A stretch of 64,000 bases of DNA from Hericium rajendrae (taxonomy: Eukaryota > Basidiomycota > Agaricomycetes > Russulales > Hericiaceae), in assembly GCA_033439255.1 (NCBI GenBank), contig CM065889.1, forward strand, positions 62,001-126,000. The letters run 5' to 3'. Positions 21,775 to 32,953 of the stretch are shown here, piece after piece. The position numbers and the translations under genes were made by a program. The first letter of the stretch is position 1, and each line of letters opens with the position of its first letter. The notes beneath the pieces are model-generated. The model was not told where the DNA came from and made no database searches. It worked only from the letters and a program-made list of their open reading frames with translations.

Positions 21775-24700
21775 CTACTCGACGATCTCGAAGCGCCCGC
21801 GCTTCCCGCCGCGCGCGTCCTCGCCGTCGTCGAGCGCGCGCTTCGCGGACATGCCCGCGCCCGCGTCGCCGCTCACGAGGCCCTGCAGGATCATCGCGTA
21901 CTGCTCGTCGCTGAGCCCCATGCCCGCGAGCGGGTTGATCTTGCCCTCGTCGTCGCCGAGCGGCGTCGACGGCTGCACGAGCGCCTGGTCGAGCGCCGCG
22001 TCGCTCAGCGGCGGGATGCCGACCGCGCGCGGGAAGCGCGACATCTGCTGGATCACCTTGAGGTGCATGAGGTGCTTCTCGAGCATCTCGAGCAGGCCCT
22101 CTTTCGTGAACGGTTTCGGGAGGATGTCGTTCATGCCTGCGCGCACGCGTCAGACGGGCTGCGGCGCGGGGGTGTGTTGACGTACCGGAGTGGTAGTAGG
22201 TCATGATCTCGTTTGGTTTCGAGTTGCTCGTCATCGAGATGATCGGCGTCATATGGTCGAACTGGCGGATCAGCGACGTCGCCGACACCCCGTCCAGCTT
22301 CGGCATCACGATGTCCTTCACCTCCATCAGCACCTGCCCCCACAGACAAGCGACGCACGCACCATGAGCACAAGATCGTACTTCTCGAGGTTCATCTTGT
22401 TCACCGCGCCGACGCCATCGACGGCCACATCGATCGCGCACCCAAACACCTGCAAAAACTTGCTCGACAGCTTGCGGCTCACGGCATCATCCTCAACGAG
22501 CAGCACCCGCGGCGGCACCGCCCACCCCGGCACGAACGCGCTCCGCCTCACCCTCAATGTCTGCGCGCTCGGCGGCCGCCCCACACCTGCCCCACTCCCA
22601 CTCGCCCCGCTCGCACTACCCCCCGCATACGCCGGCCCCGGGTCCATCCCTCTAAACCGCGCCTCGCTCTCCCCGACGCGCTCCTCCGGCTCCGGCGCAA
22701 GCGGCAGCGGCAGCAGCCCCCCCAGTGCCGCCGGATCAAAGCTCCAATTCCCATTCGAGTCCTCAACGCCGCTGCGCGGCATGAGGTGCCCCAGCGTAAA
22801 CACCTGCAGCCCCTCGTGCGTCACGCTCCCGCCAAACGGGTATCCCTGCACCTCGCCGGGCATCGCGATCGGCGCCGCCGGCTCTGCGGCGGCGGGCGTC
22901 GGCGCGGGGATGTCGTCCGCCTGCGCCTGCGTCTGCGTCTGCGTCGACGGGCGGTTGCGCTGCAGCTCCTCGATGCGCGCTAGCGTGTCCTGGCGCGACA
23001 GCGGCCGCTCGGGCGTGCCGCCGGCGCCGGGCGCCATGAGCCCCGCGGCGGCGGCCATGATGCGGCTCGCGCTGCTCGGCGGGCGCGGGGGCGGCGGGGT
23101 GGCGGGCTGGGCCTGGGTCGGGTCGGGGGCGGCCTGTGCGGCGGGCGGGGCCTGGACCGCTCCAGGCCCCGCCGCAGGGGCCTCGGCGGGCTGCGTGCTC
23201 GTGCTCGCTCCCGCGCCGCCGAAGGACATGCCGGCGACCTCGGCGCGGCGCGATATTTCGTTCATCTGGAAGAGCGAGGCGCGGGCGACGTCCGTCTCAG
23301 GGTAGGAGCCCATCATGCGCTGTGCCTCCTGTGTGGGCAGGAAGGGATTCGGGTCGGGCGCGAAGGACGCGGACATGTCTTCTTTCATTTTGCCTGTGGT
23401 TCGAAGGGGAGTCAGCTCCCGCAAGTAGATTGGTACAACATGTAAATCCGGACTGCACCACACCCTCCGTGGCCGTATTAAGCCGCCCGAAGCGGGCTCT
23501 AATCTACAGTACCAGCGAAACCGACTGGAATATACACCGCGGGAAACGAAAGCAGGAGCGAGGCGGAGCGGGGAGAAAAAAATGTCCGTTTTTAAATAGT
23601 CAACTGACCATTCTCCATCTGAAGGAAATAGCTGATCAGGTTCTGCATGAGGCCGTCTTGCTGCGCCATGTTGCGCTGAAAGTTGACCATCTCGGTGAGC
23701 ACGTTTTGATAGTTGCTCTCGAGATTGCGGATGTGCGCGGCCATGTCGTCCTGTGTCTGACAAAGGCGCTCGATCTGCGCCTGCAGCGCCTCGATGTTGT
23801 TCGATGTCGAAGGCGAGGGCGAGGCGGCGCCGGTGCCGCGCGACGGTAGCGATTTGCGTGCTGCGGGCACCTTCCGTTTGATGTTTTCGAGCGCATCACG
23901 GCGGTCGGCGTGGAAGTCTGGGTGTCGGAATGTCCAGCTCTGGAAAAGGCGTTAATGGGGGGAGTAAGTCATGCAAGCGCTGGAGAATTACATGTTCGCC
24001 AAACTGATTGTCGTCGGTGTTCTTAACCTGAAAGAAGCATAGAGTCGGCAAATGCCGCGATGGAACGATGGGGGCACGTACCTTGTGGAAATCGTATTTG
24101 TTCAACTGGCGGACAAAGGACGCAAAGTTGGAGTGCTTGAACATGCGGGGGAGGATGGATTTGGTGAACTCGTTCATGTCCTGCGCAAGGGGTTAGAGAT
24201 ATGGCAAAGCACAGTCGCCGTGCACTGACCTTAACGACAAAGCAGTCGCCATGGGGGCCCCATGAGACAACGTGCTGGACAGAGGTGTCTTCGAGCATCC
24301 TGAGAGGTTCGATTGATCAGTCGCGAAGATAAGACAGAAGAGGGGACACGCACTTGTAAAGCTTCTTTACGAAATCAGAGGTCGCAGGCATGCCCTCCTC
24401 GGACTCCTTCATGTCGTGGGCTGAGGATGGGGGCGGTGGTGGGTCACGGTCGATCCTATCTTTTGAATCAGACAGGCGTGATGGGTACTGCTCTTCGCGG
24501 GAGCTGGAGGTGCGATGTGATGGCCATGGCAGGGAGGAGGAGGAGGAGATAGGGAGTGGGGGAAGGGTGGTGCCTGCGTTGGCGAGGGAGGGGTGGTAGG
24601 AGGCGGGGGGATATCTGCTCGCGGTAGTGGACGCCAGATTTGGAATAGGCGGGAGCGTGTTTGGGCGGGGATAAGAGCTGAGGACAGACGAGGAGAGATG

Positions 24701-24793
24701 GAGTTGGGAGGGAGGAGGAAGCTGAGGCGAAGACTGAAAGAGTTGTCTGTTATGATGAGGAAGGCTGCCGGCGTAGTGTCCAGACTGGTCCAT
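21775..24793 (-). CDS. SKN7: SKN7-type transcription factor (HSF DNA-binding domain + receiver)
   Basis: Exons 24793-24354, 24299-24230, 24180-24082, 24027-23992, 23939-23609, 23393-22363, 22315-22186 and 22136-21775 give 832 residues. Residues about 135-240 are an HSF-type DNA-binding domain ([58 protein letters not shown]). A coiled coil follows ([17 protein letters not shown]...). After a long Pro/Ala/Gln-rich linker comes a response-regulator receiver (about 612-735): acidic pair in [11 protein letters not shown], phospho-acceptor D670 in [13 protein letters not shown], Thr in IISMTSNSK and Lys in LPKPF. This is the Skn7/Prr1 output factor of the fungal phosphorelay in oxidative, osmotic and wall stress (known). 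The start at 24793 fits better than the upstream in-frame Met at 24868. Confidence 0.95.
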
Positions 24794-24869
24794 GGGGAAG
24801 GTGTTGCGGAACCAGAGGGGCCCCGAGCGTCGTCCTCTCTTCAGTTTTATCAGAGAAACGCAAAACAAT

Positions 24870-27560
24870 AATTGGGACCATCCTGCTCACGTAATCTTCT
24901 CACATTCACTTCTGCCTTCTTTTCCCTTCCTCCCTCGACGCTCCGCCACTCCGCCCGGCCCTCTGACCTCCTATCGCACCTACCACCGCCATTCCAGAAT
25001 TTTCTGTTCATTCGATCGCACGACCGCAATATCCGCGCACGAACCCCCGCGCCGTCCCCGGGGTCGCGTCGGACGGCACCGGGAGGGGCGTTGAAAGGCA
25101 AAGGCCTGCTCCCACAACGCCTGCGATCTCCACCGGGTCTAGGCCCGCCGCGCGACTCCAGGCCGACTCACTACAAATTCAAGCCTTCCACTCAATCGCA
25201 GCCCCGCCATATCTCTCTCCCCATCATTCCAGAGGCCCCTCGGCCCCTCTAGACGCCCCTTACGCGCCGTAGGGACATGCGCTCATCTCCGCGGTTGTGT
25301 CCGTCGCGGCGCGCGCGCATCGGACATCCGACCGCGCACTGGCGTCATGAGCGTTATGCGCCCCCACACTTATAGACACCCCGCTTCCGTCTACGCAGCA
25401 TCCAAGCCTTGCGTCCGCCTCATGTCTCTCGCTCAGCCTGCCGGATGCCCCTCCCGCAATACCAAATCGGCCCTGGCGGATTCTTGCGTCCGGCTGTCAC
25501 GTCCGCGCTGTAATCGCAGGCGCCTGCCGTGACGCCGTCTCCCAAGCTCACGCAGATCTCAAAGGCTAGCCTCCCGCGACCGGTGCGGTCCTCCCACCCA
25601 CCACGCACCGTCGTACGACACGCCCAAGTCTAGCCCAGCAAACCGTCGCTGCATTCCCTGCCTGAATCTTCCCCGCGCGCTCCGACGCGGGCCTATATCC
25701 GCCATCATCCCAGGAGATCTTGCGCACCGCGACGTTCTCCCGCGCGGACCCCAGGCACTGCATCTCAGGAGCCTTCCTGCCGCATGTGTAGGTCCCAGTT
25801 TGCTTCGCTTCTTGGCCGGCGCCGGTGGCCAGTGGGCTTCGCCAGATTGGCTGCCCCAATCTCGCGCCGTGCAAAGCCAATCAGGTTCCTGATACCTGAG
25901 CACGAAGCCTGCAGCAAAGACGTGGCACGCTGCGCATACAGTGCTTGCTTGCTCGCCTGCGCAGAGACGCGGAGTGCAGTGCGCGCGGCGCTACGGGTAC
26001 GTGGCCCCGCGATCGCATGTCGTCAACGCCGCGCGGCGCGTCTTCGCGGTCGTGTGACATGCGCGCTCGCGGCGTGCGTCATCGGCGCAGACGACGACGA
26101 GTGCTCCTAGCCATCGACCGCAACGCACACAACACAATCAGCACACTAAACGCGAAGACTTGCACACTCACCACCCTGCGCAACGCGTCTGATTCAATGT
26201 CCCAGCGACGCAACTGTGTGCGCGCACACCGACAGCTGTCGCCGCTCGTCGTCATCGCAGCGCCTTCGAGGCGCGTCACGTCCTCGTCATATGTACTCGT
26301 GATGCCCGCGTGGGGAGTCCGCTGGCGCGAGGCAGCGCTCGGGGTTTGCGTGCAGAACGAGCGACGCGGTAATGGCACAAGCACCGCGTCCAGCGGGCTG
26401 CGCCTCGCGGCCTCACACTGAAACCACGGCACTGGACACGCTCGGTCCTCTCGACACCGCGCGCGTCGCCCGAGAGCTCCTCGTCATCGTATAGTGCCCT
26501 CGAGGCGCGTCACACCGCCGTCATAGGCACATGTGATGCCCGCGAGGCAGGAATAAGAAGCACACGACGATCCCGGACGTGCAATGGTGACGATGGGCGT
26601 AACGTCCCAGCTCGTGCAGGCGTCACGCGCAACGGTCAGAAGCATGATCGTCCCCGGCCGCACGCCGCGCGGCACCGACAGCTTCAACTTGTGCATGGGC
26701 GCACCACGGTGCATAACGCACATCAACGACCGTCCCATTCGTATAGGCATCACGCGAGGGTCAGCAACATGAGCATGATCCTGGCGGCCGGAAGCACCGT
26801 TCAGCTTCAACTGGTGTGGGCGCACCACCTAACCTTGTGGGTCCGCCCGTCTCAATCTAAACCCCCCGGCACGTCGACCCGAGACGACCTAAGCCAAAAC
26901 TGCGAGCAGGGGCGTGCGAGATCGATGGATGGCATCGCTGCCAGAGATTCGAACGGCGCGCCGGTGCGAAACCCGTCGCACGCATGTGCGCAATGCCTGA
27001 ACTGCGCGCGGAGACGCGATCGGTAAGGCGATCTGTGGTCTGCGGGGGCGTGCGGTCGCCTCCGCATAGACCTGCGGTTCGCTGGGTCGCACGCGTCCGG
27101 TGTCGCCTGGTGGCATGTGCATGCGTTCTGAATTGGGTATGCACGGTGGTTATGAGTGTCCGTGGCGAGACTTGGTGTTTTCCGGACTGCTGGCGTGACC
27201 GTACGAAGAGAATGCACATATTCGCATAGAAATGAGGTATTTTGAGATGCTATTGTGTTCAAGACGGAACAGACCACGAGCACAAGTCCTCGCATCATCG
27301 ACATGTCCTCTTACAGCGCATCTCGTGCTGGCTATACAATTCTTCTCAATCAAGAAAAGCATCTATTCAACTCCTCCTCACAGCACCTTCCCTCCTACAC
27401 GTTTACGCGAAAACAAAGCAAAGCAAATAACTTAGAGCAAACTACACCGAGCGTCTATATGAATTGTAAATACGCATGCCAGTGAATGGATGGATGGGAA
27501 AGGTGTAATGAGTGTCAATGTCGTTCAACGTCCATATGCATGCATTGCTGATTGCCTGAC
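24870..27560. other. 2.7-kb GC-rich, gene-poor region with degenerate repeats
   Basis: No frame has homology or splice support. The first few hundred bases are probably SKN7 promoter and 5' leader. Degenerate duplicated blocks occur: about 26247-26311 against 26480-26545 (sharing CGAGGCGCGTCAC and GTGATGCCCGCG), and about 26622-26710 against 26749-26833 (sharing AGCATGATC, CAGCTTCAACT and GGGCGCACCAC). The rest is CG-rich without clear periodicity. The last 300 bp before the GT15 gene are AT-rich. Confidence 0.45.
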
Positions 27561-27583
27561 GAATTTTGAAGCTTGAATCAGGC

Positions 27584-29340
27584 CTACCGCCCCGCAACCG
27601 CCTCCCACCTGCTCAAACACGAATACCCATCATAATCTACGCCACAATCAGCCCCACAACAATCAGCCCCACCCACAGGAACAGCAGGCAGAAGAAGACG
27701 CACCGAAGCTCCGCGCGGGCTCGCAGGCGCACCGGCCCGCGGCCCACGTGCGCGCGTCGGCGGGGCAGTGCGTGTACGGGTTGTGCTCGTACCCGATGTC
27801 GCTGAAGAAGTGCAGGGCGGCCTTGGGCGCGAAGAGCGCGGCCGCGATCGAGTGCACCGGCGCGTCGCCCCAGCGCTGCGGGCGCGTCAGCATCGTCGTT
27901 TGTCCGGCGGGGGAGAAAAGGGGAAGGGCGAAGGAGAGGGGGAAGGGAGGGAGGGGAGGGGCGCACCTCGTAGTAGAACCCGCCCTTCGCGTCGAGGAAG
28001 TCGAAAACGCGCTGTACGCGGGCCCGCGCCAGAAATCCATGTCCGCGATCTCGAAGTTCGACCAAACTGCGACATACTACGTCAGTTTCAACGCGACGAG
28101 AGAAGAGGGGAGGGATGCACAGTGACAGCGGTTGTAGGTCTCGCCGCCGTTGTCGGACATGAAGTCGAGCACGTTGCCGGGCGCGACGTATTGGGGGTAT
28201 TCGGCGATGAACTCTGTTGTGCTGTTTGAGTGCTAGGTTTTGGAGGGGGAGGGGAAACGTACCGCGCACGGCGGACCAGAGCGTTGGGATCGTCGCCTCG
28301 AACTCGTACATCGTTATTGTGAAACCTGCGATACGCATATCAGCGTTCATCCGAGGTAAAGCCGAGGAGAGCCGCACCGTAAGTCTTGTTTTGGTTCTGC
28401 ATGAGCAGAAGCGGGTCGTAGTTGATGTCGCAGTGGAAGTGCACGTCCGGCCTGTGTGGGGGCGCGGTCAGCATCGATTTAGCGAGAAAGGTAGGGGACG
28501 CACTCGACGCGCCAGTAGTAGCGGTACGGTTGAAGGAGCTCGTGACGGTAGAAGAACTGTCAGTGTCAGGTAAGGCATGGAAGAGTGCAGAGAGAAAGGA
28601 AGGAGCGTACGCCAGAATTGAAGCGGCACATATTTCGATATCTGGCGCATAGCAGGTCAGCACGGAAGCGCTTGAGCATATTAGTGTACATTCCACTTAC
28701 GAAACGCTACCTTCATCACAAGATGCGCATGTCAGCACGGACGAAGGAACATAATGCAGAGGCGCAACATACCGCCATAGATAATATTTGCTTCGGTCAT
28801 TTTCTTGCGCGCCTCAGCAGCGCGCTCCTCGTCGATCGACTCAGGCTGATACCAGTGCTCGCGCGGGACCAGCCCAAACGCCTTCGGCCCGCGGATGAGC
28901 ACGCCCACACGCCTGCACCGGATCAGCCGCGCACCACCCCGCAGACGGCGGGCGCACGCACCGCTTGAACTCGTCCGAGAACGGCTCCTCGTTGAGGAAG
29001 ACCCACGGGTAGCCGCTGCGCGCGTTGAAGCGGTCCTCGACGTCGCGCACGCTGCGCACCGCGCCGTCGACGTCCGAGTTGCGCGCGAGCATGACGAACG
29101 TCGCGTTCGCGAGGGGTACCGGCGGGGACGAGGCGGGGTCGCGCAGCGGCGGGGAGGCGTCGAGGACGGCGTCGTGCGATGAGAACATGCTGGAGATGGA
29201 GGAGCCGTGCGGGGTCAGAACGTAGAGGGCGGAGAGGAGGCATGTCTGGAGGCCGGTGGTGAGCGGGTGAGACATGGTAAAGGGTGGAGACGTACGGTTA
29301 TGAACGCTACGACGCCCACAAATCGTGCGGGGCGATTCAT
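27584..29340 (-). CDS. GT15 family alpha-1,2-mannosyltransferase (KRE2/MNT1-like)
   Basis: Twelve exons: 29340-29296, 29245-28962, 28912-28773, 28710-28701 (10 nt), 28641-28611, 28556-28504, 28451-28378, 28325-28263, 28213-28121, 28066-27967, 27875-27704, 27636-27584. The start at 29340 creates a type II signal anchor (RFVGVVAFITTCLLSALYVL). Family blocks: FVMLARNSDVDGAVRSVRDVE, YPWVFLNEEPFS, LVPREHW, SYRNMCRFNSGFFY, YYWRVEPDVHFHCDINYD, HFWSNFEIADMDFWRG, RWGDAPVHSIAAALF, FFSDIGYEHNPYTHCP and FDYDGYSCL. These enzymes add alpha-1,2-mannose to N- and O-glycans in the Golgi (known). In exon 28066-27967 the homology jumps frame after SAF at a T run (plus-strand A run 28004-28007), consistent with one missing base; probably assembly error. 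Confidence 0.9.
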
Positions 29341-30240
29341 GCTGAGAGGTGCGATCCCAGAGATGTCCAGGATCATCAGTGTTAGTAGAGCCTGGCGATT
29401 TCAGGTTATCAGGTTACGGTTCGGGCTAGAGGTGGTGCTCGGCCTGTGCGGTGTCAGAAGCTCCACGTCAGCGTTTGACGGTTTATTTTAATGAGAACTT
29501 GCCTGCAGCTCAAAGTCGAGGGAAAGATAACGCACAAGAAATGCACCTGGTGAATGGAAGCAGCGAAAAATAAGGAGAGACAAAGAGTAATGTCAGGATT
29601 ATGCCGGAGCGACTCCACCGGAACGAAGCTTTAGCATGGTCATCGAGCGCTGTCGACTGCGGATGGCAATCGCGGCTCCCGAGACGAAAGTTCTGTGGAG
29701 CGTCTTGTCGCCATGCAAGACTCTGTCTAATTTTGTACACTTCGACATGAGGGCAGGATGGAGAAACAGATATCAGCGTATTCTTGGCATCAATTGTTGA
29801 CCACACACCCGGCGCTTCTCCAGATCTTCCGAAAAAGCAACCACTGCATCACGATTTTTCCATCCCGAGGTCCACAATAACGAACACATCGCCGTTGTGG
29901 TACTCTTTGATATCCTCCAAAGACACCAAGCATACCGCCCCGAGACACTATTATAACCCCGGCCTCAGGTACGCTATCTACCTGCTCTGCCCTCAGGCCG
30001 GCAATTCGTGATTTCTATGGGCTGGCCGGTTCGCGGCACAATTATGTCCATCACGCACCTTCACGAAGTCGGTCAAAGCATCGCATATTGCTCAATCTCT
30101 GTCAGTCCCGCAGATCGGACCTGCGTATCGCACCGGAATCCTGTTGCTTTTCGGGGACGGATGCCTTTGGACTTGAAGGCAATGCGTCCATCGCATTTAA
30201 TCGGCATTTAATCGGACGGCGAGTTTGAATTTTACGACCT
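29341..30240. other. intergenic, no gene seen
   Basis: Short frames only, with no splice or motif support. Holds the presumed promoter of the GT15 gene. Confidence 0.45.
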
Positions 30241-30241
30241 A

Positions 30242-30683
30242 ATTCATGTGGTATATTGCTGTTGCCTTGTAACAGCCGGTGGTTCAGATGCGATGGCGCA
30301 CGGCCTTTTCAGGGCCGCAGTGCGCAGCGCAACGACCGACTCAGATACAGATTCGGTCGGCATACCCGTGTTTTTCATAGCATCGCAACCATCGGAGCGT
30401 CCGACATCGTTCGAAAGGCGATAATAGGCGAAGCAGCCGCCGTTTGGGTTGCCCGAGTCGTACGGGACGACCAGGCGCAACGGCAAGCTCACGCAGGCGC
30501 GGGACAGCGGCTGCGAAAACGGATACAATGCAAGCCGAAGTCGGAGGTCGGTCTGCTGGGTTCCTCTCGAGTCACTGTGGATGAATTTCTACGAAATCCA
30601 GTTACATGCAAAGTCGTCCATTATCAGATCAGGCCTGGGTGGTGATAAGTAGTAGCAGAGATCGACCCTGAAGCCTCATGATG
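30242..30683 (-). other. possible small secreted protein gene, uncertain
   Basis: On the minus strand an ATG at about 30681 starts MRLQGRSLLLLITTQA, which resembles a signal peptide, but soon meets a stop. An acceptor near 30552 could join it to a longer frame with several Cys (SRACVSLPLRLVVPYDSG, GGCFAYYRL) ending at 30244. The donor is not clear and no homologue is recognised. It might be a small secreted protein, or chance. Confidence 0.2.
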
Positions 30684-30947
30684 GAAGGCCTGAGTATTGA
30701 CTATGGTACACGGTTTTGATGCGCCGATGTTCGAAATCTAGAAATTGACTTCACCGATCGTTGCCGAGATGCCGCCATCCGACTCCCTATCCTCTCTTCG
30801 GCCTCCTTGATCACGCCTAAAGTCAGCCTGTATCCCCTCTCCGCATCGTTCAAGGCGACCATCAAATTGCGTTCAGGCTTCACTGTCAGGCTCCCCCGCG
30901 CGCCGCATTCGCACATCCGAATTCCACCTGGACGCATTCACGCAAGG

Positions 30948-32686
30948 ATGGTGTTGACCCGATCCGCCACCGCTGCTGGGCTGAACGAGGACGCTGGGCT
31001 GAACGAACGCTGGGCCAAGCTCGAAACGCGTCAAGGCCGCGCGTCCCCGCGGTAAATCTGCCACAGCCCGTAAAGCCAGCCAAAGCCAAAAGTCCACCGA
31101 AGCCCAAGGCGAAACGAGCACGCAAGGCAAAGACCGTCGAGCCCGAGCCGCGCCCGGAGGACTTCCCGCCGCGCGTACAGACGCCGTGGAAAGTCGGCGC
31201 GCACGTCTCCGCCGCAGGCGGGGTGCAGAACGCCGTTGTAAACGCGGCGAAGCTGGGGTCAGCTGGCTACCTTTTCCTTTATGTATGTAATTGAGCTCTG
31301 ACGCGGTGACGCAGTGCGGGCGCGTTCGCGCTGTTCTTGAAGTCGCAGAGGAAGTGGGACGCGCCTGCGCTGAAAGAGGAGTCCGTCACCGCATTTCGCA
31401 GGCGGTTGGATGCGTTTGGGTACGCGCCGGGCCATGTCCTCCCGCACGGGAGCTATCTCATGAACCTGGGAAATCCGGACGAGTAAGACGACTCTCTGAT
31501 TGAACAGTCGTGCTGTTGCTGATGATGCGCGGCAGCGAGAAACGGGAAAAGTCGTATCGGTGTTTTGTTGACGAGCTGCAGCGGTGCGAGCAGCTCGGCC
31601 TCGAGCTGTACAACTTCCAGTGTGTAGCTATCTGCTTTGTTTGTGTGATCGCTCACATAGGGGACAGTCCAGGGTCATCTGTGGGTTCATGTACGCTCGA
31701 AGAATCGATCGCCTTCATCGCGGAATGCATCAATCGCGCACACAAGGAGACAGAGTTCGTCGTGGTGGTGCTCGAGGACATGGCAAGCGCCTTCTTCATT
31801 CGAGCTTCGACTTTCATAACCTGCAAACGATGCAGACTGGCGCCGGAAACATGGTAGGTGGCAAATTCGAGGATTTGGCCGGAATCATCGACAAGGTGGA
31901 GGACAAGTCAAGGGTAGGCGTGTGTCTGGATACCTGTTCGTCGGTTTCGCGTTGTTTCTCTTACGAAACGCTGACCAGAAGACTCGAGCCCATCTGTTTG
32001 CCGCGGTATGCAGCTTGAAGTTTCCATGTCTATCTAGCGGCTGAACAATGACCAAGGGATACGATATCCGCACTGAGAAAGGCTGGAAGTGAGTAATCAT
32101 CCTTTGTCTTCATATTTAGCGGCGACGCTATATCCATTCCAGCTCGACGAGTAAGTCAATTTTTGCGGTTTACAACTTGACAATGACATATCGACACAAC
32201 CAGTGGATGAATTCGAGTCGATTATCGGCCTGAAGTACCTGCGCGCGATGCATCTCAACGACTCCATGACAGACCTTGGCTCAAAAACGGAACGGCACGA
32301 AAATCTCGGACTGTGCGCGCTTCGTGTCCACCTTTCCTGTGCGATGTTGATACCTCCACAGCGGCACGATGTCGCTGCAAACATTTGCGCATATCATGTC
32401 CGATCCGCGCACGCAGAACATCCCCCTCGTGCTCGAGACCCCCGCGTACAACTCCGATGCGGTTTGGGAGGCGGAGATCGCCGCGCTGCATATGCTCGCG
32501 ACAGAGTCGGACCAGGCTGCTGCTATTACAAAGGGCACCTCGATGGTCAAGGCTGCGGTCAAAGAAAGCTTGAGGCCTGGTAAAAAGAAGGCTGCGACGA
32601 AGAGGAAAACGAAGAAGGGAAAGAAAGCAGCAGAAAGTGAGGATGAAGACGAAGATGAGAACGAAGACGATTCAGACGAAGGCTGA
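30948..32686 (+). CDS. APN1: endonuclease IV / apurinic-apyrimidinic endonuclease
   Basis: Exons 30948-31051, 31093-31257, 31315-31482, 31536-31619, 31668-31782, 31836-31935, 31989-32005, 32057-32088, 32143-32150 (8 nt), 32204-32312 and 32362-32686 give 408 residues. Family signatures: [84 protein letters not shown] and PLVLETP. The C-terminus is a Lys-rich, then acidic tail; the N-terminus is a basic, nuclear-localisation-like region. The enzyme cleaves at abasic sites in base excision repair (known). Oddities: one GC-AG intron after 31782, the first intron is short (41 nt) with a weak acceptor, DTSH replaces the usual DTCH, and ERH replaces the usual DRH metal-ligand motif. Confidence 0.9.
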
Positions 32687-32953
32687 AAGCATGTAATTCC
32701 ATGCTTGTGGAGTTGTGTACAATACACTATTAGTTTTTATTTGAAACATTCCGTGAATTCAACTGTTCGCATTTTTCCCGCCTCTTCCGCCTCCGCACCC
32801 ACCCATCCATACTCTCCCATATACCTCTGCGCCTCCTCGATTCTCATGGAGTCGCCAGGCCGTGCTGCCGACGACGACGAGCAGCGAGCGTCATTGAACC
32901 AGAATCCCGGGTGTTCGCAATCACGCATGAAGCATTACTACTTAAACTGGCGT

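Noticed and set aside
22190-23763. Long plus-strand frame at 22190-23305 opposite SKN7
   Set aside because: It is antisense to the Pro/Ala-rich SKN7 linker; the composition simply mirrors GC-rich coding sequence. Domains on the minus strand are unambiguous.
26079-26432. Minus-strand frame in the gene-poor region
   Set aside because: Arg/Ser-rich translation of CG-rich repeats, no start context, splice support or motif.
31052-31092. 15-nt candidate intron GTAAATCTGCCACAG in APN1
   Set aside because: Too short and wrong phase. The 41-nt choice ending at 31092 is the only one found that makes the gene add up in frame.
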